Assembly (NCBI GenBank): GCA_947458675.1
Contig: CANHAW010000002.1
Span: forward strand, 1 to 22,592
From: Beijerinckiaceae bacterium
GTDB lineage: Bacteria > Pseudomonadota > Alphaproteobacteria > Rhizobiales > Beijerinckiaceae
DNA: 22,592 nt
Reading direction: 5' to 3'
In this document: positions 9,198 to 16,201 of the stretch, piece by piece
How the letters are laid out: every line of letters starts with the position of its first letter
Position numbering within the stretch: position 1 is the first letter of the stretch
Notes under the pieces: generated by a model
Seen by the model: the letters and a program-made list of their open reading frames with translations, nothing else
What the model was told of the DNA's origin: nothing
Databases searched by the model: none
Program-made: the position numbers and the translations under genes

Positions 9198-10238
9198 CTA
9201 TTTCGAGGGGGCCTCAAGGATCAGCTTCGCGCGGGCGATGACGTCCGGCGGCGCTGCCACAATCCGGTCGGCGATGGCCTGGGCCTCGTCGCCGGGCAGC
9301 GGGCTGATGTCGATCTGCATTTTCTCGGCCTCGGCCAGGAATTGCGGATCGCGCATCGTGTCCATAAAGGCCTTGCGCAGGGCAGCGACCCGGGGGGCGG
9401 GCGTGTCTGGCGTGGTGACGACTGCGCGGGAGATTTCGGTATCGGCCGAAATGAAGCGCAGCACTTCGCGATCGGCGTCGTTCTGGGCCAATTCGAAGAG
9501 CAGCGGCACGTCGGGCAGATCCTTGTGACGCTTGAGTGAGACCTGGACGAGAATGTGGATTTTCTTCTCCGTCAGCCATTGCGGCCGCGAGGTTTTCCAG
9601 GACGACCAGGCGTTCGAACCGCGCCCGCCGACTTCGCCTTTTTCCATGGCGAGATTGACGTCATTGCCGCCGGGATAGCCGGCCACGATTTTGAATTTTG
9701 TGCCTGCCATGGCGTTGAGCGCTGCTGGATAATAGGCAGCAGGCGTCGCCGTTCCGGCAGCACCTACGACGAGCTCCTGCGTCTTCACCTGTTCGATGCT
9801 GGTGATGCCTGTCGTATGCCAGGAATTGATCACATTGGGCGTATCGGTCGTCGAGCCGACAAAGATCAACTTGCGTGTGTCGAATTTCACGCCCTGCCCG
9901 CCGATGGCCTGATGTGCCGGCATGTTCTGCATCAGCATATGCAGAACCGTGCCGTCGCGCGGCGCTGCATTGGCAAGATGGTTTGCCGCTGCAATGCCGA
10001 CACCGCCGGGCATGTTTTGCGCAACGATCGATGGCTCGCCGGGAATATGGCGGTTCATGTGACGCGCAATCAGCCGTCCGCGGGTATCGTAATCGCCGCC
10101 GGGCGAGGTGGCGATGATCATTTGCATTGTCTTGCCGCGATAGAAATCGGCGACAGCATCGGCGCGCGCTCCATTTGCAACCGCTAGAGTTGCAGTAAAG
10201 AAAGTGGCGCAGAGCAGGGACTTTTTGAACGAGCCCAT
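9198..10238 (-). CDS. Bug/TctC-family periplasmic binding protein (second of a tandem pair)
   Basis: This 346-residue protein has a signal peptide (MGSFKKSLLCATFFTATLAV, cleavage likely after the ARA at 24-26). It then has a tripartite tricarboxylate transporter receptor-type fold: the opening FYRGKTMQMIIATSPGGDYDTRGRLIARH and NMPGGVGIAAANHLANAAPRDGT correspond to the Bug ligand loop and second strand region. Bug proteins bind carboxylates or other small acids in the periplasm; the ligand here is unknown. This is a divergent member (GGDYDTRGR rather than the usual GGxxDxxAR). The start at 10238 has GGGGAG eight bases upstream; longer in-frame starts would put coding sequence across the upstream gene. 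It is 28 bases downstream of the first Bug gene. No TctA/TctB membrane genes are present. Confidence 0.85.
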   Translation of the reverse strand: MGSFKKSLLCATFFTATLAVANGARADAVADFYRGKTMQMIIATSPGGDYDTRGRLIARHMNRHIPGEPSIVAQNMPGGVGIAAANHLANAAPRDGTVLHMLMQNMPAHQAIGGQGVKFDTRKLIFVGSTTDTPNVINSWHTTGITSIEQVKTQELVVGAAGTATPAAYYPAALNAMAGTKFKIVAGYPGGNDVNLAMEKGEVGGRGSNAWSSWKTSRPQWLTEKKIHILVQVSLKRHKDLPDVPLLFELAQNDADREVLRFISADTEISRAVVTTPDTPAPRVAALRKAFMDTMRDPQFLAEAEKMQIDISPLPGDEAQAIADRIVAAPPDVIARAKLILEAPSK

Positions 10239-10266
10239 AAATTTTTCTCCCCGATTGTTTTTGCGA

Positions 10267-11256
10267 TCAATCGCCCTTGACGCCTGCTTCACGAATGAGC
10301 TTCGTCCAGCGTTCAATATCGCCACGCACTTTGGCTTCTTGTTCTGCCATGCTGCCCTTCGGCACTTGCCCGCCGCTCTTGGCAAACAATTCCTGCACAT
10401 CGGGTGCCGCCATCACTTGCGCCATGGCTGCGCGCAATTTGGCAAGCACCGGCTCAGGCGTCGCAGCAGGTGCGAAAAGGCCGAACCAGCTTTCCATGTC
10501 GAGCGGTGCTATGCCCGTCTCAAAAACACTTGGCACATTGGGATGGATCGGCTGACGCTCTTTGGACGAGACGGCGAGTGCTTTCACGTTGCAAGCATCC
10601 ACCTGCGATTTTGCAGCCGATGAAATATCGAAGAAGAGATCGACGCGTCCCCCCAGAATATCCTGATAGGCATCCTGCGAGCCGCGATAGGGCACATGCG
10701 TCATTCTCACGCCAGCCATTCTCGCCATGACAGCGCTGGCAATATGTTGTCCCGATCCCAGACCAGCTGATGCAAAAGTGAGTTTTTCAGGATTGGCTTT
10801 GGCGAAAGCGATCACGTCCTTCAGATCGCTCATCGGCAGATCCTTGCGCGCAACAAGCGTATAGGACCATGTCACGGCCATGCCGACGAGTTTGAAATCT
10901 TTCAGCGGATCATAGGGCAGATTGTCATAAAGGCCCGGATTCAGAGCCATATTGGAGAGCGCACCGATCATCAGCGTATAGCCATCGGCCGGTGCTTTGG
11001 CGGCCGATTGTGTGCCCACGCGCGTTCCTGCGCCCGTGCGGTTTTCAACGATGATGGTTTGGCCAAGAATGGGCCGCATGCGGTCGGCCAGCACGCGCGC
11101 CACTGTGTCAAAGCCGCCGCCGGGCGGCTGGGGCGCTACCAATGTGATGTTCCGGCTAGGCCAATCGCCTGTGCTTTGCGCGGCAACAGGCGCGCTGGCG
11201 AGTAAAGTAGCGCAGACAAGAGACGCGGCCAAAGGCGCGCCGAATTTCCTGGACAT
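10267..11256 (-). CDS. Bug/TctC-family periplasmic binding protein (first of a tandem pair)
   Basis: This is a typical 329-residue Bug protein. It has a signal peptide (hydrophobic stretch 8-25, cleavage after VAAQ at about 27). The mature start DWPSRNITLVAPQPPGGGFDTVARVLADRM carries the GGGxDxxAR ligand loop, followed by VENRTGAGTRVGTQSAAKAPADGYTL, LPYDPLKDF, and in the second lobe HVPYRGSQDAYQDILGGRVDLFF. It binds a small, usually carboxylate, ligand in the periplasm. GGGAGG precedes the ATG at good spacing. It shares little close identity with its neighbour beyond family motifs, so the pair is not a recent duplication. Together with the following gene it looks like an orphan receptor pair, or one whose permease is encoded elsewhere. 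Confidence 0.92.
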   Translation of the reverse strand: MSRKFGAPLAASLVCATLLASAPVAAQSTGDWPSRNITLVAPQPPGGGFDTVARVLADRMRPILGQTIIVENRTGAGTRVGTQSAAKAPADGYTLMIGALSNMALNPGLYDNLPYDPLKDFKLVGMAVTWSYTLVARKDLPMSDLKDVIAFAKANPEKLTFASAGLGSGQHIASAVMARMAGVRMTHVPYRGSQDAYQDILGGRVDLFFDISSAAKSQVDACNVKALAVSSKERQPIHPNVPSVFETGIAPLDMESWFGLFAPAATPEPVLAKLRAAMAQVMAAPDVQELFAKSGGQVPKGSMAEQEAKVRGDIERWTKLIREAGVKGD

Positions 11257-11273
11257 TTGGACCTCCCGGCGGG

Positions 11274-11320
11274 GCGTCTGTTTTGATCGCCCTCTCCCGC
11301 GCGATCATGCCGGGAGACGC
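11274..11320 (-). other. Interleaved inverted repeats between uup and the first Bug gene
   Basis: TGATCGC (11284-11290) pairs with GCGATCA (11301-11307) and TCTCCCG (11293-11299) pairs with CGGGAGA (11311-11317). The order of arms is that of an H-type pseudoknot, with connecting segments of 2, 1 and 3 bases. In addition GCGTCT (11274-11279) matches AGACGC (11315-11320). No U-run follows on either strand. It lies immediately after the uup stop codon. Confidence 0.45.
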
Positions 11321-11321
11321 G

Positions 11322-13121
11322 CTATCCTTCAAGCTCTTCGCGCATCATTTCCAGCTCAAGCCATTCCTCTTCCATCTTTGTGATCTGGTTTTGGGCCTGC
11401 GCCATTTCCTGGCTGAAACGGTCGAAAGCGGCGCGGTCCTTTGTATAGAGGTCGGGCTGTTCGAGTTTCGCCTGCAGGAGATCGCATTTCTTTTGCCATT
11501 CGGCGATTTTGGCGGGCAGGGTTTCCAGCGCATGCTTGTGCTTGAAGGAGAGCTTTTTCTTCTCCTGCGGCGGGGCTGCCGTTTCTTTTGCGGTTGCTTT
11601 CTGTTTTGCGGCACCCGACGGCGCGCTGACGCCGGCGCCGCGTTGCGTCACCATGTCCGAATAGCCGCCCGCATATTCAATCCATTTGCCTTGGCCCTCG
11701 GCCACCAGAATGGATGTGGCGACACGGTCGAGAAAATCGCGATCATGGCTGACAACGATCACTGTGCCGGGATAATCGGTCAGCATTTCCTGCAGCAGAT
11801 CGAGCGTTTCGAGATCGAGATCGTTGGTCGGCTCGTCAAGCACGAGAAAATTGGAGGGCAGCGACAGCGCCCGCGCCAGCATCAATCGTCCGCGCTCTCC
11901 TCCCGAAAGACGCGCAATCGGCGTTCGCGCCTGTTCGGGCGCGAAGAGAAAATCCTTCATATAGCCGATGACATGTTTGCGCTCGCCGTTGATTTCGACC
12001 CAATCGCCGCCGGCATTGGTCAACGCATCTTTGAGCGTCCAGTCCGGCTTCAGCGCACGGCGGCTTTGATCGAGCGTTGCCATTTCGAGGCTTGCACCAA
12101 GGCGGATTGTGCCGCTGTCGGCTTCAATCTGGCCGGTGATCAAATTGAGCAGCGTTGTCTTGCCTGCGCCATTGGGTCCAACAATACCGAGCCGGTCGCC
12201 GCGCAAAATGCGCGTGGAAAAGTCTTTGACAATGGCGCGCTCGCCAAAGCTTTTTGAAATGTTTTGCGCCTCAACGACGAGTTTTCCGGAAGTTCGCGCC
12301 TCGCTTGCCGCCAGTTTCACATCGCCGACGCCCTTGCGGGCCTCGCGCCGTTGCTGGCGCAGATCGCCCAGCCGCGCCATGCGTCCCATATTGCGCTTGC
12401 GCCTTGCGCTGACGCCATGGCGCACCCAATGTTCTTCATTGACGATCAGGCGGTCGAGCTTGTGGCGCTCGGTCTCTTCCTCTTCGAGCAATTTATCGCG
12501 CCATTCCTCGAAAGCGCCAAAGCCGCGGTCCAGTCTTTTGGTGCGACCGCGGTCGAGCCAGATCGTGGCGCGGGACAGATTTTGCAGGAAGCGTCGGTCG
12601 TGGCTGATGAGCACAAGTGCTGAACGCAGCGAGGCCAATTCACTCTCCAGCCATTCGATGGCCGGCAGGTCGAGATGGTTGGTCGGCTCATCGAGAAACA
12701 AAAGATCGGGTTCTGGCGCGAGCACTCTTGCCAGAGCCGCACGCCTCACCCCGCCGCCAGAGAGGCTTGCGGGGTCTTCCTCACCGCTGAGGCCGAGCTC
12801 GTTAAGGAGATAGCGGGCGCGATAAGCATCATCGGAGGGGCCAAGTCCCGCCTCGACATAGGCCAGAACGGTCTCAAAACCAGACAGGTCAGGCTCCTGC
12901 GGGAGGTAGCGGACCGTCGCGTCGGGCTGGAAAAACCGTGTGCCGGCGTCCATTTCGATCATGCCGGCGGCGATTTTCAAAAGCGTCGACTTGCCCGATC
13001 CATTGCGGCCGACAAGGCAGATCCGCTCGCCCGGCGAAACCGACAATTCCGCCCCATCCAGCAAAGGCTTACCGCCAATGGTGAGGGTCACGTCCTGAAG
13101 CAGCAGAATCGGGGGGGCCAT
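11322..13121 (-). CDS. uup: ABC-F ATPase Uup
   Basis: The 599-residue soluble protein contains two ATPase domains and no membrane segments. Domain 1 has Walker A GRNGSGKST (38-46), signature LSGGG (120-124) and Walker B LLFLDEPTNHLD (140-151). Domain 2 has GPNGAGKTT (315-323), LSGGERGR and LVLDEPTNDLD. The interdomain linker contains EEHWVRHGVSARRKRNMGR, characteristic of the Uup branch. A C-terminal coiled coil (about 530-599, Lys/Glu/Gln-rich) corresponds to Uup's nucleic-acid-binding tail. Uup acts at ribosomes and is tied to genome stability (precise transposon excision) in E. coli. The start was set at ATG 13121, where the first ABC domain begins; a 29-residue extension to 13208 does not look like the family and would enter the pgi promoter region. 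It is divergent from pgi. Confidence 0.93.
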   Translation of the reverse strand: MAPPILLLQDVTLTIGGKPLLDGAELSVSPGERICLVGRNGSGKSTLLKIAAGMIEMDAGTRFFQPDATVRYLPQEPDLSGFETVLAYVEAGLGPSDDAYRARYLLNELGLSGEEDPASLSGGGVRRAALARVLAPEPDLLFLDEPTNHLDLPAIEWLESELASLRSALVLISHDRRFLQNLSRATIWLDRGRTKRLDRGFGAFEEWRDKLLEEEETERHKLDRLIVNEEHWVRHGVSARRKRNMGRMARLGDLRQQRREARKGVGDVKLAASEARTSGKLVVEAQNISKSFGERAIVKDFSTRILRGDRLGIVGPNGAGKTTLLNLITGQIEADSGTIRLGASLEMATLDQSRRALKPDWTLKDALTNAGGDWVEINGERKHVIGYMKDFLFAPEQARTPIARLSGGERGRLMLARALSLPSNFLVLDEPTNDLDLETLDLLQEMLTDYPGTVIVVSHDRDFLDRVATSILVAEGQGKWIEYAGGYSDMVTQRGAGVSAPSGAAKQKATAKETAAPPQEKKKLSFKHKHALETLPAKIAEWQKKCDLLQAKLEQPDLYTKDRAAFDRFSQEMAQAQNQITKMEEEWLELEMMREELEG

Positions 13122-13252
13122 CAAAAACTCAGGGATCGATACATGTTCCCGGCAACCCATATAGGAGAGGGGTGCCTCAGGCCAGCTTGTCATTAATCTC
13201 GCAGTCATCTGCGCCGGGGCAGATTGGCGCTAGGTGAATCGGAGCGGGATCG

Positions 13253-14896
13253 ATGGTGGACAGGGATGTGGGTGCGGCACTGGCGGCCCTCGAGGCGCAT
13301 CGCGTCGAAATCGGCCATCACACCATGGCAGAGTTTTTCGCGCAGGATGCCCGGCGTTTCGAACGTCTGTCGCTGCGCCTTGGCGACATGCTCTTCGACT
13401 ATTCGAAACATCGCATCAATGATGCAACGCTCGCCCATCTCCTGTCGCTGGCACGTGCCGCAAAACTCGAGGAGAAGCGCGCCGCCCTCTTTTCTGGCGA
13501 AGCTGTCAATGTGTCAGAGCATCGCCCGGCGCTGCATATGGCTTTGCGCAATTTCTCCGGTCGCAAAGTCATGGTCGCGGGTCGCGATGTCATGCCCGAT
13601 ATTTTTGCCATGCGCGAAAAAGTCTATGGCTTTGCCAAAGGGATTCGCTCCGGCGCATTTCGCGGTGCAACGGGCAAGCCTTTCACCGATATTGTCAATA
13701 TAGGGATCGGCGGATCGGATCTCGGCCCCGCCATGGCGGCGCGGGCTTTGTCGCCCTTCGCACAAAAGGGCCTGCGCCTGCATTTCGTGTCCAATGTCGA
13801 TGGTGCGGATTTAAGCGATACGCTTGCCGGTCTCGATCTGGCGACAGTTTTGTTTATCGTCTCGTCCAAGACTTTCACCACGCAGGAAACGATGACCAAT
13901 GCGGCGAGCGCCCGAGCACGGCTTGTTGCCGCTTTGGGCGAGAGCGCGGTCGGCGATCATTTTGCTGCTGTTTCGACCAAGCTCGATCTCGTGGAAAGAT
14001 TTGGCATTCGCGACGATCGCGTCTTCGGCTTCTGGGATTGGGTTGGCGGGCGCTATTCGATCTGGTCTTCCATCGGTCTGGCGCTGGCGATTGCTATCGG
14101 GCCGGATAATTTCGATGATTTTCTGCGTGGCGGTCATGAGGTGGACGATCATTTCACGCAAGCGCCTTTGCATGAAAATATCCCCGTCATTATGGGACTT
14201 CTTGGCATCTGGTATCGTAACATCTGGGGCTTTGGCACCCATGCTGTGATCCCTTACGATCAAAGACTGGCGCGCTTTCCCGCCTATCTGCAGCAACTCG
14301 ATATGGAATCGAACGGCAAATCCGTGCGGCGCGAAGGCGGGCCGGTCAAAATGTCGACGGCACCGGTTATTTGGGGCGAGCCCGGCACCAATGGCCAGCA
14401 TGCTTTTTTCCAGATGCTGCATCAGGGCACGGATATTGTGCCGGTCGATTTTCTTGTCGCCGCCGAGCCCATTGATGCAGATGCGCATCATCATCGCTTG
14501 CTGTTCTCCAATTGCCTGGCGCAAGCCGAAGCCCTGATGCGCGGTCGTTCGCGCGGGGATGTCGATGCCATGCTGGCCAAATCCGGCATGAATGCGGATG
14601 AGGCTGCGCAGCTGGCGCCGCACAAGGTTTTTGCCGGCAATCGACCCTCCAGCATGATTTTGTATCGCCGCCTCGATCCAATGATGCTGGGTCGGCTGAT
14701 CGCGCTCTATGAGCACAAGGTTTTCGTGCAATCTGCGATCTGGGACATTAACGCCTTCGATCAATGGGGCGTTGAGCTCGGCAAGGAACTGGCAAGCCGC
14801 CTTGCGCCAATCGTCAGCGATGACAAGGCTGATCTTTCAGCGCTTGATGCAAGCACGGCGGGACTGATCGATTATCGGCGCAAGCTTCTCAGCTGA
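13253..14896 (+). CDS. pgi: Glucose-6-phosphate isomerase
   Basis: The 547-residue protein interconverts glucose-6-phosphate and fructose-6-phosphate in the cytoplasm. Length and motifs fit the classic PGI family: the phosphate-binding VNIGIGGSDLGP (148-159), GFWDWVGGRYSIWSSIGL, the catalytic Glu in WGEPGTNGQHAFF (E376), and the Lys of WDINAFDQWGVELGKELA (K511). By gapless comparison with the human and E. coli enzymes, the ring-opening His is not at the expected place: the segment reads DFLVAAEPIDADAHHHR, with Ile407 at that position and a His cluster at 412-414. GGAGCGGG lies upstream of ATG 13253. The 131-base gap to uup is a divergent promoter region. Its 3' end faces the HPr gene 18 bases away. 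Confidence 0.96.
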   Translation: MVDRDVGAALAALEAHRVEIGHHTMAEFFAQDARRFERLSLRLGDMLFDYSKHRINDATLAHLLSLARAAKLEEKRAALFSGEAVNVSEHRPALHMALRNFSGRKVMVAGRDVMPDIFAMREKVYGFAKGIRSGAFRGATGKPFTDIVNIGIGGSDLGPAMAARALSPFAQKGLRLHFVSNVDGADLSDTLAGLDLATVLFIVSSKTFTTQETMTNAASARARLVAALGESAVGDHFAAVSTKLDLVERFGIRDDRVFGFWDWVGGRYSIWSSIGLALAIAIGPDNFDDFLRGGHEVDDHFTQAPLHENIPVIMGLLGIWYRNIWGFGTHAVIPYDQRLARFPAYLQQLDMESNGKSVRREGGPVKMSTAPVIWGEPGTNGQHAFFQMLHQGTDIVPVDFLVAAEPIDADAHHHRLLFSNCLAQAEALMRGRSRGDVDAMLAKSGMNADEAAQLAPHKVFAGNRPSSMILYRRLDPMMLGRLIALYEHKVFVQSAIWDINAFDQWGVELGKELASRLAPIVSDDKADLSALDASTAGLIDYRRKLLS

Positions 14897-14902
14897 GCGA
14901 CC

Positions 14903-14919
14903 AATAGGCGCCGCCTATT
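14903..14919. terminator. Hairpin in the pgi/HPr tail-to-tail junction
   Basis: AATAGGC-GCC-GCCTATT is a perfect 7-bp stem with a 3-base loop. It begins six bases after the pgi stop and covers the stop codon of the convergent HPr gene. Its position suggests a shared bidirectional terminator, but no T-run follows on either strand, so it may only slow polymerase or protect the 3' ends. Confidence 0.35.
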
Positions 14920-15244
14920 CGTCCTCGCCAAAGCGATTGGCAACGAGTTCAGCCAAAGCATCGATGGCTTCTTGCGCCTGCGGGCCGCGGGCTGAGACGG
15001 TGATCGTCGTGCCAATACCGGCGCCCAAGGTCAGAATACCCATAATCGAGAGGCCGCCGACCGTCTCGCCGCAGCGTGTGACGGTGATTTCCGCCTCGTA
15101 GCGTTCCACGCATTGGACGAATTTTGCGGTCGCCCGGGCATGCAGGCCCTTGCGGTTGACGATGGGCATTTCACGCGACACGCCATCGGCGAAAACGGGA
15201 GCCGGAGGGCAGGGTTGCCCGTCTTCAGTCAGTTCGGAACTCAT
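14915..15244 (-). CDS. ptsH: HPr phosphocarrier protein (regulatory PTS)
   Basis: The 109-residue protein contains the HPr fold, with the phosphorylated His in IVNRKGLHARATAKFV (H35) and the kinase-site Ser in GGLSIMGILTLGAG (S66). About 22 residues precede the fold, as often in alphaproteobacterial HPr. It accepts phosphate from enzyme I (not in the window) at the His and passes it to EIIA. The Ser is the expected target of HprK, encoded nearby. The start codon overlaps the EIIA stop codon as ATGA, indicating translational coupling, and this supports ATG 15244. No sugar-specific permease is present, so the role is regulatory. In many Rhizobiales ahcY follows this gene; here pgi lies tail-to-tail instead. 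Confidence 0.92.
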   Translation of the reverse strand: MSSELTEDGQPCPPAPVFADGVSREMPIVNRKGLHARATAKFVQCVERYEAEITVTRCGETVGGLSIMGILTLGAGIGTTITVSARGPQAQEAIDALAELVANRFGEDE

Positions 15245-15642
15245 TTGCCGCTCAGGATCCTGCTTGCCACCGAAATATATTTGCGGCCTGCATCCTGCGC
15301 CTGAACGACGGCTTGCTCAAGCGAGACTTCTTCGCGAACCGAGGCGAGCTTGATGAGCATCGGCAGGTTGATGCCGGCAACCACATCGACACCTGAGCCA
15401 TCCATAACGGAAATGGCGAGATTGGAGGGCGTACCGCCGAACATGTCGGTCAGCACGACAACACCGTCTCCCGTATCGACCTGATGGACCGCCGCCACAA
15501 TATCCTTGCGGCGCTGTTCCATATCGTCTTCGGGACCAATGGTGACCGTCGCGATCTGCTTCTGCGGACCGACGACATGTTCCAGAGCCGCGCGAAACTC
15601 GGTCGCGAGATGGCCGTGGGTCACCAGGACCATGCCGATCAT
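15241..15642 (-). CDS. PTS EIIA component, mannose-family type (regulatory)
   Basis: The 133-residue protein is a single EIIA-Man domain: MIGMVLVTHGHLATEF contains the phosphorylated His (H9, in THG), and VVLTDMFGGTPSNLA (62-75) is the conserved active-site-loop segment. It takes phosphate from HPr. Since no EIIB/C/D is present it is likely a regulatory output of the pathway, in Rhizobiales connected with ChvG/ChvI and metabolism. The start at 15642 fits the family N-terminus and has AGGA 12 bases upstream. The open frame continues to 15804, but that part would overlap hprK and is not family-like. It is 124 bases downstream of hprK and overlaps the HPr start by four bases. Confidence 0.93.
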   Translation of the reverse strand: MIGMVLVTHGHLATEFRAALEHVVGPQKQIATVTIGPEDDMEQRRKDIVAAVHQVDTGDGVVVLTDMFGGTPSNLAISVMDGSGVDVVAGINLPMLIKLASVREEVSLEQAVVQAQDAGRKYISVASRILSGK

Positions 15643-15766
15643 CAGAATTACCGTTCCTGCAGAATGACGTGGCGGGCCGGCCGTGAAACCGCCCCGCTCG
15701 GGAGGCGCCATTTTGTGCGTTGCGACGAAATTGGCAAGTAAAATGCGCGAGCCGCCCGAGGCCACC

Positions 15767-16201
15767 CTAAAAAAAGCCCAGGATGCGGCGCGTGGCGCTG
15801 GCAAGGGGCAGGTCGGCAGGCAGGCTGAGACGGGGCAATTCGATCCCCTCCAGGCTCATGCGCGCCTCTTGGGGCTCGGGCAGGCGATCCGGGCTTGCCG
15901 CCAGATCGACGATCAGGCCGATCCGGGCGCTGTCTTCATGGGGGCGCTCTAAAATGCCCTGCCCCCTTTCCTCGATCAGGCCTGCAATGGCTGGATGGGG
16001 CAAGGCGATCAGCCGCCCGCTGGCCGCCACAAGCCGGACGCGGTCATCGGCAACGAGGCGGGCGAAGAGGCCGCGTGCATTGGCTGCTTCGATCAGGGCG
16101 AGAACAAGGGTCGATTTTCCAGCACCCGAGGGGCCGCGGATCAAGACGCCTGTTTCCCCGATGAGTACAGCGCAGCCATGGATCGTCGGTATCGGCGTCA
16201 T
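15767..16201 (-). CDS. hprK: HPr kinase/phosphorylase, short alphaproteobacterial form
   Basis: This 144-residue protein comprises only the catalytic domain of HPr(Ser) kinase/phosphorylase; the N-terminal domain of the Firmicutes enzyme is missing, as usual in alphaproteobacteria. Walker A is GPSGAGKST (23-31), followed by LVADDRVRL (49-57) with the catalytic acidic pair D52/D53, and GLIEERGQGIL (74-84), which corresponds to the HprK signature loop. It phosphorylates, and can dephosphorylate, the Ser of HPr, tuning PTS phosphoryl flow to metabolic state. Its ATG overlaps the chvG stop codon as ATGA, so translation is coupled and the start is firm. It probably belongs to the chvI-chvG transcript. 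Confidence 0.93.
   Translation of the reverse strand: MTPIPTIHGCAVLIGETGVLIRGPSGAGKSTLVLALIEAANARGLFARLVADDRVRLVAASGRLIALPHPAIAGLIEERGQGILERPHEDSARIGLIVDLAASPDRLPEPQEARMSLEGIELPRLSLPADLPLASATRRILGFF

Noticed and set aside
9198..11256. A complete tripartite tricarboxylate transport operon
   Set aside because: Only the receptor-type proteins are present; no TctA or TctB membrane components are encoded next to them.
13207..13224. ATCTGC / GCAGAT inverted repeat upstream of pgi
   Set aside because: The arms are only six bases and no promoter element can be aligned with it with any confidence.
13811..14764. 317-codon open frame antisense to pgi
   Set aside because: A shadow of a conserved enzyme gene, without a ribosome-binding site or recognisable motif.
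15643..15804. N-terminal extension of the EIIA frame into hprK
   Set aside because: The added 54 residues are not family-like and overlap hprK; the family N-terminus starts exactly at 15642.
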